Source: JBGSUZ01 sp964404895 (GTDB taxonomy: Bacteria > Bacillota > Clostridia > Peptostreptococcales > Acidaminobacteraceae). From it: a stretch of DNA of 24,598 bases. Each line of letters begins with the position of its first letter. Positions within the stretch are counted from its first letter, which is position 1. The position numbers and the translations under genes are program-made. The DNA lies in NCBI GenBank assembly GCA_964404895.1, contig CAYOLV010000010.1, positions 1-24,598 of the forward strand, written 5' to 3'. This document shows positions 16,623 through 24,015 of the stretch, one piece after another. The notes below the pieces were generated by a model. The model ran no database searches, was not told the origin of the DNA, and saw nothing but the letters and a program-made list of their open reading frames with translations.

Positions 16623-17065
16623 GAGTGCGCAGGTTTCATATAAGTTGTTTAGTCGGACTTCTAAGATGCGCGATAAATTCTGCCCGTGAAATTTAAGAGA
16701 TTATTTTTAGTCAACTCTTCATAGTAGCCCTGTCTTGAATACTTCACCTTTTGATTGTTGTTGTGTTTTACGAAGTCACGGTGACTTTGTAGCACCTTTT
16801 TTCTGAATTGAATAGGGGTTTGTTACCATAAATCTAGCAAGCAATAGAACAACTGGTACTGCGGTAATGTACATTCATCCTGTTTAAAATGAGTTAATTA
16901 TCTATAACTCTCGTTGTTTTCAATACATCAATTTGTACATGCCAAAGTTAATTTCGACTATTTTTACAGAACGATGTCATGGCATCTTAACAAAAAAGTC
17001 CTAAAATTATTTTTATAGTTTTAAGGTCATTTATATAGTATTCAAAGAGCATCCTAAATCCTGTA
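16623..17065. other. Non-coding or decayed stretch right of the IS
   Basis: There is no intact gene here. On the minus strand a frame is open from 16822 to a stop at 16661 and reads about 53 residues (QTPIQFRKK ... YYEELTKNN ... GRIYRAS). It has no start codon near its beginning and no family I recognise, so it may be a gene remnant. The rest is A/T-rich with no clear motif. Confidence 0.4.
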
Positions 17066-17273
17066 ATGCTTATAAACGCAGTTCATTTCCTGAATTACTT
17101 GTGAACTTTGTGTTAAAATGAATAGAAAATACATTGCTTTTTATAGAAAGAAATGTTGCCGTTACAGTGAATCGCGAAGAAGGTGAGTTATTTTGAATTA
17201 ATTATAGAGGGTAGCAAAGTTTTCTTAAAAAGTGATTGATGAAGAAGGATATTAAGTAGAAATTAGTCATCAG
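17066..17273 (+). pseudogene. Decayed copZ copy
   Basis: The segment aligns along its whole length with copZ at 11397-11609. Examples are ACTTGTG(A/G)AC for the copper motif, TAGAAAAT(A/G)CA(T/C)TGCT, GT(T/C)GC(C/T)GTT followed by a GTGAA word, and the final (T/C)AGCTACA at the lost stop. The coding frame is destroyed by several stops and small indels, and the GMTCGHC motif is lost. It directly precedes site E and the intact fusion gene, mirroring the copZ-site D-fragment order at 11397-11765. Confidence 0.75.
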
Positions 17274-17306
17274 CTACACGAAATCTCCATATAACTATGT
17301 TAATGT
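17274..17306 (+). promoter_or_regulatory. Regulon motif site E before the fusion gene
   Basis: CTACACGAAATCTCCAT at 17274-17290 has halves 11 bp apart. A -10-like TAATGT (17301-17306) sits at the standard 10-base distance. It is the counterpart of site D at an exact offset of 5667. Confidence 0.6.
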
Positions 17307-17332
17307 TAATCATAAGTGAATGGAGGTGTCAA

Positions 17333-18661
17333 ATGGCTGGAAGAAATAGACTGAAATTAGTAATAAGCGGAATGACTTGTGCTCAATGTGAGAAGATAAT
17401 TCATAGATCATTAAGCAAACATGTTGGTATTATTGAAACTACAATCAGTTATAAGACAAATAGGGCAGAGATTATTTATGATCCAGAAATAATAAAGAGT
17501 GATGAAGTTATTGCTATTATCGAAAAATGTGGATATGAAGCAAGCGAAAAAAATGGCAGTGATCAAGTAAAACAACTTTCCACACTTCAAATCAGCGGTA
17601 TTGTCATAATTCTTGTGGCTCTTTACTTCATTGTAGCTAATACAATTGGGTTTAGCTCTTTTCCACAGGTGGAGGCATCTATGGGATATGGCATGTTATT
17701 TCTTGTTGGGCTATTGACGTCTATACATTGTGTTGCAATGTGCGGTGGAATAAACCTATCGCAGTGTATAAAACCAATTTCTGTTAATGGGAAAAGAGAT
17801 GTGTACAAGTCGAGTTTCCTTTACAACGGTGGTCGAGTTATATCTTATACGGTTGTTGGTGCGATGGTTGGTTCATTAGGTTCACTCATTTCTTTTACAG
17901 GTGCATCTAAAGGGATCGTTTCTCTAATAGCGGGGATTTTTATGATCTTAATGGGAATTAATATGGTTGGCATATTCCCCTCGCTTAGAAAATTTAATAT
18001 TCAGATACCATCGGGATTAAGAGTTTTATTTATGGGAAAAAAAGGTGAACGTGGACCTTTTGTAGTTGGGTTGCTTAATGGATTGATGCCATGTGGGCCA
18101 CTTCAAACCATGCAAATTTATGCATTAGGAACGGGGAGTGCATTAACTGGAGCACTTTCGATGTTTGCATTTAGTTTGGGAACTGTGCCACTTATGTTTA
18201 GTTTTGGTGCTTTAAGTAGTCTTTTAAGCAAGAAATTCACAAAAAATATGATGAAAGTCAGTGCGCTCTTAGTCATATCATTAGGTATGATAATGTTTCA
18301 AAGAGGTGCTGCACTAAGTGGTATTTCATTATACACCTTTCAAGCCAACGCTATAGAATCGGACGTGTTGAAAAGTAGTGCGGTGATTGTGGAGGGGATG
18401 CAGACACTAACTTTAGAAGTGAAAACAAATAGTTACCCTGAGTTTGTAATTAAGAAAGACATACCAACAAAGATAAATTTTCATGTTACTGAAGAAAATC
18501 TAAATAGTTGCAACAATACAATTTTGATTCCAACGTATGGAATTGAGAAACAACTAGAAATTGGTGATAATTGGATTGAATTTACACCAAACAAAAGTGG
18601 CAAATTTCCATATAGTTGCTGGATGGGGATGATCAACAGTAAAGTTATTGTGATTGATTAG
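17333..18661 (+). CDS. HMA-TauE/SafE-cupredoxin copper fusion protein
   Basis: This encodes 442 residues in three parts. An N-terminal HMA domain carries GMTCAQC (Cys16/Cys19). A polytopic membrane domain of the TauE/SafE or DsbD_2 type (about 85-345) has the paired motifs HCVAMCGG (His132-Cys137) and LMPCGPL (Cys254) in membrane segments. A C-terminal cupredoxin-like domain has Cys393 (SCNNTILIP) and the YSCWMGM loop (Cys429, Met431, Met433). The domain order suggests copper is taken from the cytoplasmic side, moved through the membrane part and bound outside, or the reverse. Direction and final acceptor cannot be read from sequence. The start is ATG 17333 after TGGAGGTG. The C-terminal domain is paralogous to the protein at 5747. 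Control is by site E. Confidence 0.88.
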   Translation: MAGRNRLKLVISGMTCAQCEKIIHRSLSKHVGIIETTISYKTNRAEIIYDPEIIKSDEVIAIIEKCGYEASEKNGSDQVKQLSTLQISGIVIILVALYFIVANTIGFSSFPQVEASMGYGMLFLVGLLTSIHCVAMCGGINLSQCIKPISVNGKRDVYKSSFLYNGGRVISYTVVGAMVGSLGSLISFTGASKGIVSLIAGIFMILMGINMVGIFPSLRKFNIQIPSGLRVLFMGKKGERGPFVVGLLNGLMPCGPLQTMQIYALGTGSALTGALSMFAFSLGTVPLMFSFGALSSLLSKKFTKNMMKVSALLVISLGMIMFQRGAALSGISLYTFQANAIESDVLKSSAVIVEGMQTLTLEVKTNSYPEFVIKKDIPTKINFHVTEENLNSCNNTILIPTYGIEKQLEIGDNWIEFTPNKSGKFPYSCWMGMINSKVIVID

Positions 18662-18686
18662 CAATAAAAAAACCAAAATCAAAGAA

Positions 18687-18719
18687 CTCCATAAAATATT
18701 CACAATATCATGAGATACT
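18687..18719 (+). promoter_or_regulatory. Regulon motif site F before the lipoprotein gene
   Basis: CTCCATAAAATATTCAC at 18687-18703 is followed 10 bases later by GATACT (18714-18719), a partial -10. The first half is a perfect match to sites A and C; the second half ends in CAC. It starts 25 bases after the fusion gene stop. Confidence 0.55.
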
Positions 18720-18777
18720 ATTTGTAGCCTAAAGAGTAGCAAGATGATAACACAAATTTAATTAAGAGGTGGAAAAA

Positions 18778-19458
18778 ATGAAAAAAATGCTTATTGTAGT
18801 AGCTGCGCTAGTAATTGTGTTGGTTTTTGCTGGTTGTCAAGCAACAGATGTTGTTGGAAAAGTAGCAGTAACATCTTTTGAGTCTGTTATATCAGTGGAT
18901 CCTAATCAAGTAGCATTTGATGAAATGAACAATGGATGGGCACTAAATTCTCCAGGTGGGGAACGCTTTATCTGGGGTAAAGACTTTAGTTCAGTTGATA
19001 AACCAGACTTTATGATTGAGTTAGATGCAACACCTTTTGTAAAAGCAGGACTTGATGGTTCAAAACTCGACAAAGACATGTATCTCTTCAATCCATCAAC
19101 AAATATTTTAATGGTCCATTCTGAAATTGGAACAGATAAACTAGGGGCATCAGATACAACTAAACCGTTGGATACATTTAAGGCAATTGTTAAGACTTAT
19201 CGAGATACCATAGGATACCATGAAAAATTAGATCATTATGGTGTGAAAATGGGTGGCGGCAATATGTTTGAGTGGGCAAAAGATATGAGTACTAATGAAA
19301 TAGACATTGTATTTGTACTTGATCCAAAAGCATTGATTGATGCAGGTGTAGACCCAACGAAAGTTACAGATTGGAAATTTGCTCAAGTTGAAGTTAAAGA
19401 CGATCAGGGAAAAGATATTATAGTAGATAAATTTTTAAAACCATATAATCTTAAATAA
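18778..19458 (+). CDS. Lipoprotein of unknown function
   Basis: This encodes 226 residues. The signal peptide has a basic start (MKK), a hydrophobic core and the lipobox VFAGC with Cys20 as the lipidated residue, so the mature protein sits on the outer face of the membrane. The rest is acidic with repeated D-P and D-A turns (SVDPNQ, LDATPF, LDPKALIDAGVDPTKV) and no transmembrane segment. I recognise no family. It has no Cys in the mature part beyond Cys20 and few Met, so a copper site is not evident. The ATG at 18778 is preceded by GAGGTGG, a strong ribosome site; in-frame GTG 18769 lies on that site. Its promoter carries motif site F, linking it to the copper genes, and a stem-loop follows the stop. 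Confidence 0.82.
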   Translation: MKKMLIVVAALVIVLVFAGCQATDVVGKVAVTSFESVISVDPNQVAFDEMNNGWALNSPGGERFIWGKDFSSVDKPDFMIELDATPFVKAGLDGSKLDKDMYLFNPSTNILMVHSEIGTDKLGASDTTKPLDTFKAIVKTYRDTIGYHEKLDHYGVKMGGGNMFEWAKDMSTNEIDIVFVLDPKALIDAGVDPTKVTDWKFAQVEVKDDQGKDIIVDKFLKPYNLK

Positions 19459-19465
19459 AAAAAGG

Positions 19466-19505
19466 ACCCTCCTTCAATATACTCAAGGAGGGTTAAAAAT
19501 TATTA
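19466..19505 (+). terminator. Stem-loop after the lipoprotein gene
   Basis: ACCCTCCTT (19466-19474) and AAGGAGGGT (19485-19493) form a perfect 9-bp G/C-rich stem with a 10-base loop, eight bases after the stop. The following bases (TAAAAATTATTA) are only moderately T-rich, while A-rich sequence before the stem gives a better T tract on the minus strand. It may act in both directions. Confidence 0.65.
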
Positions 19506-19600
19506 GAATTTTGATAATAAAAATTGATTGGTTTTAAACTGCATTGCGCTATAAATGATATAAAATTAAAAAATAAGCAGAAGCCAATTGGAGAAGAAAT

Positions 19601-20495
19601 ATGAAAAACAGAACACTAATGAAAACTTTCACAATTTATAGTAGCATAGCCTTTCTAATAACGGGTATACTACTTTCTTATTTTTTGATTAATCATATTA
19701 CAACTGATTATGTGTTTAATATCAGTAGCAGTGAAGTTAAGCCACATATTTTTGATTTGTATAGAATAATTTTCTTAACAGTATTTAGTGGATTGATAAT
19801 CTTATTTGCACTCCTATCAAATGTAATCTACGTAACTTCAAAAACTCTTGAAAAGCAAAATAGAAGTTTAGAGAAGAAGAGCAAAGAGTTGGAGGTTGCC
19901 TATGCACAGCTAAGTATGTCCTACAAAAATACCGTTATTGCTCTATCAAGTGCAGTTGATGCACGTGATGCATATACTGCAGGGCATTCTGAACGTGTTT
20001 CAAAAATTGCTTTGTTAATTGGGCGAAAATTGTTATTAACTGAGCAAGAACTTAAAGAGTTAGAATTAGCAGCATTATTTCACGATATTGGTAAGATCGG
20101 TATTCCAGATGCGGTTCTTAATAAAGCTGAAAAATTAAATGATGATGAGTATAATTACATAAAACGTCATCCAGAGATAGGCGTTAGTATTTTGAAAAAT
20201 ATTGATTTCATAAAAGCATTTCATAAAAGAAGAAATTCCGATTATTTTACACCATCATGAGCGTTATGATGGGAAGGGATACCCAGCGGGTATATCTAAG
20301 GAAGAAATTCCTTTAGGCTCTCGAATAATTGCTGTTGCAGACACGTATGATGCAATGACTTCTGACAGGCCATATAGATCAGGACTCAGTAATGATGTAG
20401 CAATCACGGAAATAATCAATAACCAAAATACGCAGTTTGATAAAACAGTGGTGAATGCTTTTTTGGAAATCATTAGAGAAAGCAAAAAAATATAA
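19601..20495 (+). pseudogene. HD-GYP phosphodiesterase broken by a 13-bp duplication
   Basis: From ATG 19601 (GGAGAAG upstream) the protein has two membrane helices (about 12-30 and 54-76) and a coiled coil. An HD-GYP domain follows with AGHSERV, FHDIGKIGIP and RHPEIG. The frame breaks at TGA 20258-20260. TTTCATAAAAG occurs at 20206-20216 and again at 20219-20229; removing 13 bases restores NIDFIKEEIPIILHHHERYDG and continues through GKGYPAG and DAMTSDRPYR to TAA 20495. The intact enzyme would degrade cyclic di-GMP. The truncated product keeps the HD half but lacks HHExxDGxGYP, so it is very probably inactive. Confidence 0.88.
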
Positions 20496-20635
20496 TGAAA
20501 ACAGATCTTAATTCAATAATTCAACACCCTTTATAATATATACTTTAGATATTACTGAAATTTAAAGGAATTAGTTGATTTATGTCGAAGCTATATGAAA
20601 GTAAGAAATATAATATCGATCAGCGATAAGTCGTA

Positions 20636-22276
20636 ATGGAGGGGTGTTATTTTGAAGAGAATATTAAATATGATAAACACGTAAGGGTAGAACAAAAGAC
20701 ACTACGAGTAGCAGCCTACTGCCGAGTCAGCACCTTGCTGGAACAACAGGAAGGAAGTTATGAAGCTCAGGTTGATTATTATACTGAGAAAATCAATAGC
20801 AATCCCAACTGGAAATGTGCAGGCATATTTGCTGACGATGGCAAGAGCGCCACACAGACAAAAAAACGAGACGATTTCAATGTAATGATCGAAGCTTGCA
20901 TGGCAGGAAAGGTCGACTTGATCCTGACAAAATCGGTGAGCAGATTCGCCAGAAATACAGTGGATGCTCTACAATATATCCGAAAGCTGAAGGAAAAGAA
21001 TATCCCGGTCATTTTTGAAAAAGAAGGGGTTAATACCATGGAAAGTGGTGGTGAACTCCTGATTACGATCCTGAGCAGTCAAGCACAAGAAGAAAGCCGA
21101 AACATCAGTGAGAACACCAGATGGGGGTTAACAAGACGGTTTGAAAACGGCATCATATCAGTCAATCATAAGAAGTTTTTAGGCTTTACAAAAGATGCTG
21201 ATGGAAACCTTATAGTAGTGCCGGATGAAGCTGTCATAGTAAAGCGAATCTACCGAGAATATCTTGAAGGGAAAAGCATTCTTCAAATAGCAAAAGGACT
21301 TGAAGAAGCTGACATTAGAACGGTAACTGGCCTTGATCACTGGCATCCCGGGACAATCGACAAAATGCTCTCAAACGAGAAATTCTGCGGAGATGCCTGT
21401 ATGCAGAAAACCTACACCATCGATTTTCTAACAAAGAAAAAAGTGAAGAATGACGGATATGCGCCACAATACTACATCGAAGATAACCATGAAGCGATTA
21501 TCCCCAAGGATCTATATCATCAGGTGCAGGTGGAAAAGGCCAGACGATCAAGCCTTAATAAATCAGCAGTTACGAGGAAATCAAACAAGGCAAAAAAAGA
21601 AAAGAGCAAGTATAGCTCTAAATACGTACTGACAGAACTTCTAGCCTGCGGCGAATGTGGCCATGCTTATCGAAGACAGACCTGGTCCAAATACGGTCAG
21701 AAGACAGCGGTATGGCGATGCGAGGATAGATTGAAAAACGGTGCAAGCTCCAAGTGCCAGAATTCACCCACACTAAAAGAAGAGCAGCTCCACGATGCCA
21801 TAATGAAAGCCATCAATAAGGTAGTCGAAAACAGTGGCGATTTTATTGAGACCTTCAGAGAGAATGTCATACGGGTCATAGGCAATTACAGTACTCAAGG
21901 GGTTACAACAGAATACGATGACCAGATCGATGTACTACAAAAGCAGATGCTGAAACTCATAGAAGATAACGCAAGACAAGGCGCTGTAAGCGATGAATTT
22001 GACGATGCCTACAAACACTTATCCGAGCGAATCAATGAGCTTAAACAGGCGAAACTGAAGCTTGTAAGGGCACAGAAAGAAGCGGAGAACTATGCCGAGA
22101 GGGTTGAAGCACTGGACAAAGCAGTGGGCACTGTAAACCCACAAGTGAGGGAATTTGATCAAGAACTTGTGAAGCGGCTGATATACAGCATAAAGGTGCA
22201 TAAGGGGCTGAAGATAACGATACAGTTTCACTCAGGAATTGTGATGACTGAGGAAGTGGATTGTTATGAGGATTAA
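20636..22276 (+). CDS. Large serine recombinase, second copy
   Basis: This encodes 546 residues, almost identical to the recombinase at 2950 from the LKYDKH-equivalent point onward (18 differences). Catalytic Ser32 (YCRVST), SRFARN, the Recombinase domain, the zinc ribbon and the coiled coil are all kept, so it should be active if expressed. The 5' end is different. Similarity starts at 20664, the two upstream recombinase genes are absent, and ATG 20636 has no clear ribosome site. GGAGGGG at 20638-20644 instead serves an out-of-frame TTG (20652) that gives only 10 codons. The start is therefore uncertain and expression may be weak. The terminator and the 130-residue gene follow exactly as in the first copy. 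Confidence 0.85.
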   Translation: MEGCYFEENIKYDKHVRVEQKTLRVAAYCRVSTLLEQQEGSYEAQVDYYTEKINSNPNWKCAGIFADDGKSATQTKKRDDFNVMIEACMAGKVDLILTKSVSRFARNTVDALQYIRKLKEKNIPVIFEKEGVNTMESGGELLITILSSQAQEESRNISENTRWGLTRRFENGIISVNHKKFLGFTKDADGNLIVVPDEAVIVKRIYREYLEGKSILQIAKGLEEADIRTVTGLDHWHPGTIDKMLSNEKFCGDACMQKTYTIDFLTKKKVKNDGYAPQYYIEDNHEAIIPKDLYHQVQVEKARRSSLNKSAVTRKSNKAKKEKSKYSSKYVLTELLACGECGHAYRRQTWSKYGQKTAVWRCEDRLKNGASSKCQNSPTLKEEQLHDAIMKAINKVVENSGDFIETFRENVIRVIGNYSTQGVTTEYDDQIDVLQKQMLKLIEDNARQGAVSDEFDDAYKHLSERINELKQAKLKLVRAQKEAENYAERVEALDKAVGTVNPQVREFDQELVKRLIYSIKVHKGLKITIQFHSGIVMTEEVDCYED

Positions 22277-22308
22277 AGAAAAGCAATAGAGCAAAGACAT
22301 AAAACCAG

Positions 22309-22343
22309 CCGTAGCTGTTAATGCAGTTGCGGTTTTTGTTTGT
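22309..22343 (+). terminator. Terminator after the second recombinase
   Basis: CCGTAGCTG (22309-22317) pairs with CAGTTGCGG (22324-22332), followed by TTTTTGTTTGTT. The stem is identical to the one at 4637, with one more T in the tract. Confidence 0.75.
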
Positions 22344-22407
22344 TGAGAAATGAGCAGCTAATTGGTTGTAAACTGAGAAATTATAATAGATCTGAGGAGA
22401 GGATAAA

Positions 22408-22800
22408 ATGACTACAGAAGAATTATATGATTTGATGGAAGACGGCAATCTTGGATATGCATGTGTTTATAAACAAGGGGACCATGGAATTCATACGGAT
22501 TATATGTTTAAAATGACAGCAGAGAATATTGCCAATTTTATTGGAAAAAATGCGTATTCAGCAGACAAGATTATCATGACGGATATGTGTGACAGTCTAA
22601 TTTGTGAATCAATTTATGGCGGATTTCTTATGAATTGCCCAGATCAGAATCTGTGTCGAGAAATCATCCCTCATCTGGCACCAATACAAATGGGAGAAGT
22701 AGAAGCTAAAGAATTTCCAGTGGCGACCAAAGAAGAGATGCAAGAACTTTGGGATGCTGAAGAGATAGCTGTTATGCAGGCTGAAATTAGAATGTTGTAG
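22408..22800 (+). CDS. Acidic 130-residue protein, paralogue
   Basis: Same length as the protein at 4735 with 17 residue differences, most near the C-terminus (VEAKEFPVATKEEM). The Cys pattern (GYACVY, DMCDSLICES, NCPDQNLC) is unchanged. GAGGAG precedes the ATG and TATAAT is kept at 22382-22387. The coding frame is fully preserved despite the divergence, so selection has probably maintained it. Function unknown. Confidence 0.75.
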   Translation: MTTEELYDLMEDGNLGYACVYKQGDHGIHTDYMFKMTAENIANFIGKNAYSADKIIMTDMCDSLICESIYGGFLMNCPDQNLCREIIPHLAPIQMGEVEAKEFPVATKEEMQELWDAEEIAVMQAEIRML

Positions 22801-22891
22801 TGGCTACAAATATAAATAAGTAAAATCTATTTGTTGTTTTCTTTAAAAATAAGAGATTTATCGTAAGTGTCGTGTTTTAAATAATAATAAT

Positions 22892-22931
22892 TGTCCCTAA
22901 ACTTGACAACGTGTCCCAAGTCATCTATAAT
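22892..22931 (+). promoter_or_regulatory. Consensus promoter flanked by TGTCCC repeats
   Basis: TTGACA (22903-22908), 17 bases, TATAAT (22926-22931) is a perfect housekeeping promoter. TGTCCC occurs at 22892-22897 and 22912-22917, 20 bp apart on either side of the -35, which suggests an operator for a repressor bound on one face of the helix. It drives the AAA+ ATPase gene. Confidence 0.8.
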
Positions 22932-22971
22932 GAAATTAGATTTCGCTAGATTCTATTCTGAGGTGAAGGTA

Positions 22972-24009
22972 ATGAAAAAAAAGAATGTTTTAAATTTAAT
23001 AAAATACTATGCTGAAAAAAACGATGCTGCTTTCAGAAATGAAGCATATGAAATTGCTAGATACTTTGACGAGGTAAATAATTATCAACTTTCTGAGTAT
23101 ATTATGGCGCTCCTATCGGATACAAATACATTTTCCCCACAAATGGATTCAGGTACACAGATGTACTTTAAACGTGTGGATGTAAATACAGAATCGCTCC
23201 CTTTGCCTGATAGCATAAAAGATAGCGTTTTGGGGATTGTCAATGCGATAGGTCACAACGCAGGTATAAATAAGTTCCTATTTGAGGGGCCACCTGGAAC
23301 AGGGAAAACTGAAACTGCAAAGCAAATTGCACGAATACTTGAGCGAGAGCTATTTATGGTTGACTTTGACTTAGTAATTGACAGCAAACTTGGGCAAACA
23401 TCGAAAAATATAGCAAATCTATTCGAAGAAATTCGCAATGTATCACATCCAGAAAAAGTAGTGATTTTGTTTGATGAGATTGATGCAATCGCAATAGATC
23501 GCATAAATTCAAATGATCTACGTGAAATGGGGCGAGCTACATCGTCTGTTTTAAAAGGGCTCGATAACTTAAATAATAGTGTTGTACTCATTGCAACAAC
23601 TAATCTGTATAAAGCGTTTGATAAAGCGCTGACAAGAAGGTTTGATTCGGTAATAGATTTTAGCAGTTATACTAAAACGGATTTAGTGGATATTGGCGAA
23701 ATCATCCTTAATGAATTGTTGATTAAATTCAAATCTGCAGGAAGAAACATGAAGCTATTTAGAAAAATTTTAGAGAGTATGCATCAAATTCCTTATCCAG
23801 GCGATTTAAAGAATTTGATTAAAACATCGCTAGCATTTAGTGATCCCAATAATGAGTATGATTATTTAAAGAGGCTATATAGCGCTGTGAATAAACACAA
23901 TTCAGAAACAGATTTAAAAGATTTACAAAATAGAGGCTTTACATTGAGGGAAATTGAAATTTTGACTGGCATATCCAAAAGCCAAGTATCTCGTGAGTTG
24001 AAGGAGTAA
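22972..24009 (+). CDS. AAA+ ATPase (Vps4/SpoVK-like)
   Basis: This encodes 345 residues. The N-terminal helical part (about 1-85) is followed by an AAA+ domain with Walker A FEGPPGTGKTETA, Walker B VVILFDEIDAI, sensor 1 (LIATTN) and the arginine-finger region ALTRRFD. The C-terminal end holds a short helix-turn-helix-like segment (LREIEILTGISKSQVSREL). I chose ATG 22972 with AGGTGAAGG upstream; earlier in-frame start codons lie over the promoter. The next gene's AAGGAG overlaps the last codons, so the pair is co-translated. Members of this type remodel or unfold partner proteins. Paired with the following gene it resembles AAA-ATPase/subtilisin-like protease modules. Outside that pairing the substrate is unknown. 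Confidence 0.88.
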   Translation: MKKKNVLNLIKYYAEKNDAAFRNEAYEIARYFDEVNNYQLSEYIMALLSDTNTFSPQMDSGTQMYFKRVDVNTESLPLPDSIKDSVLGIVNAIGHNAGINKFLFEGPPGTGKTETAKQIARILERELFMVDFDLVIDSKLGQTSKNIANLFEEIRNVSHPEKVVILFDEIDAIAIDRINSNDLREMGRATSSVLKGLDNLNNSVVLIATTNLYKAFDKALTRRFDSVIDFSSYTKTDLVDIGEIILNELLIKFKSAGRNMKLFRKILESMHQIPYPGDLKNLIKTSLAFSDPNNEYDYLKRLYSAVNKHNSETDLKDLQNRGFTLREIEILTGISKSQVSRELKE

Positions 24010-24015
24010 TTGTGT

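Larger units (their letters stand above)
20664..22801 (+). repeat. Right copy of 2.1-kb direct repeat
   Basis: This is the second copy of 2993-5128, in the same orientation. Together the two bracket about 15.5 kb that holds the copper genes, the signalling genes and the IS. Confidence 0.9.

Noticed and set aside
16661..16822. Minus-strand 53-residue open stretch as a gene
   Set aside because: There is no start codon with a ribosome site, and it matches no family I know; kept only as a possible remnant.
5687..18703. Repeated 17-bp motif as a CRISPR array
   Set aside because: The copies are kilobases apart, single and placed in promoters, with no regular spacers and no cas genes.
22041..22448. 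Minus-strand open frame of 135 residues across the second recombinase and small gene
   Set aside because: It overlaps two convincing genes and the terminator, and is absent as a comparable frame in the first copy.
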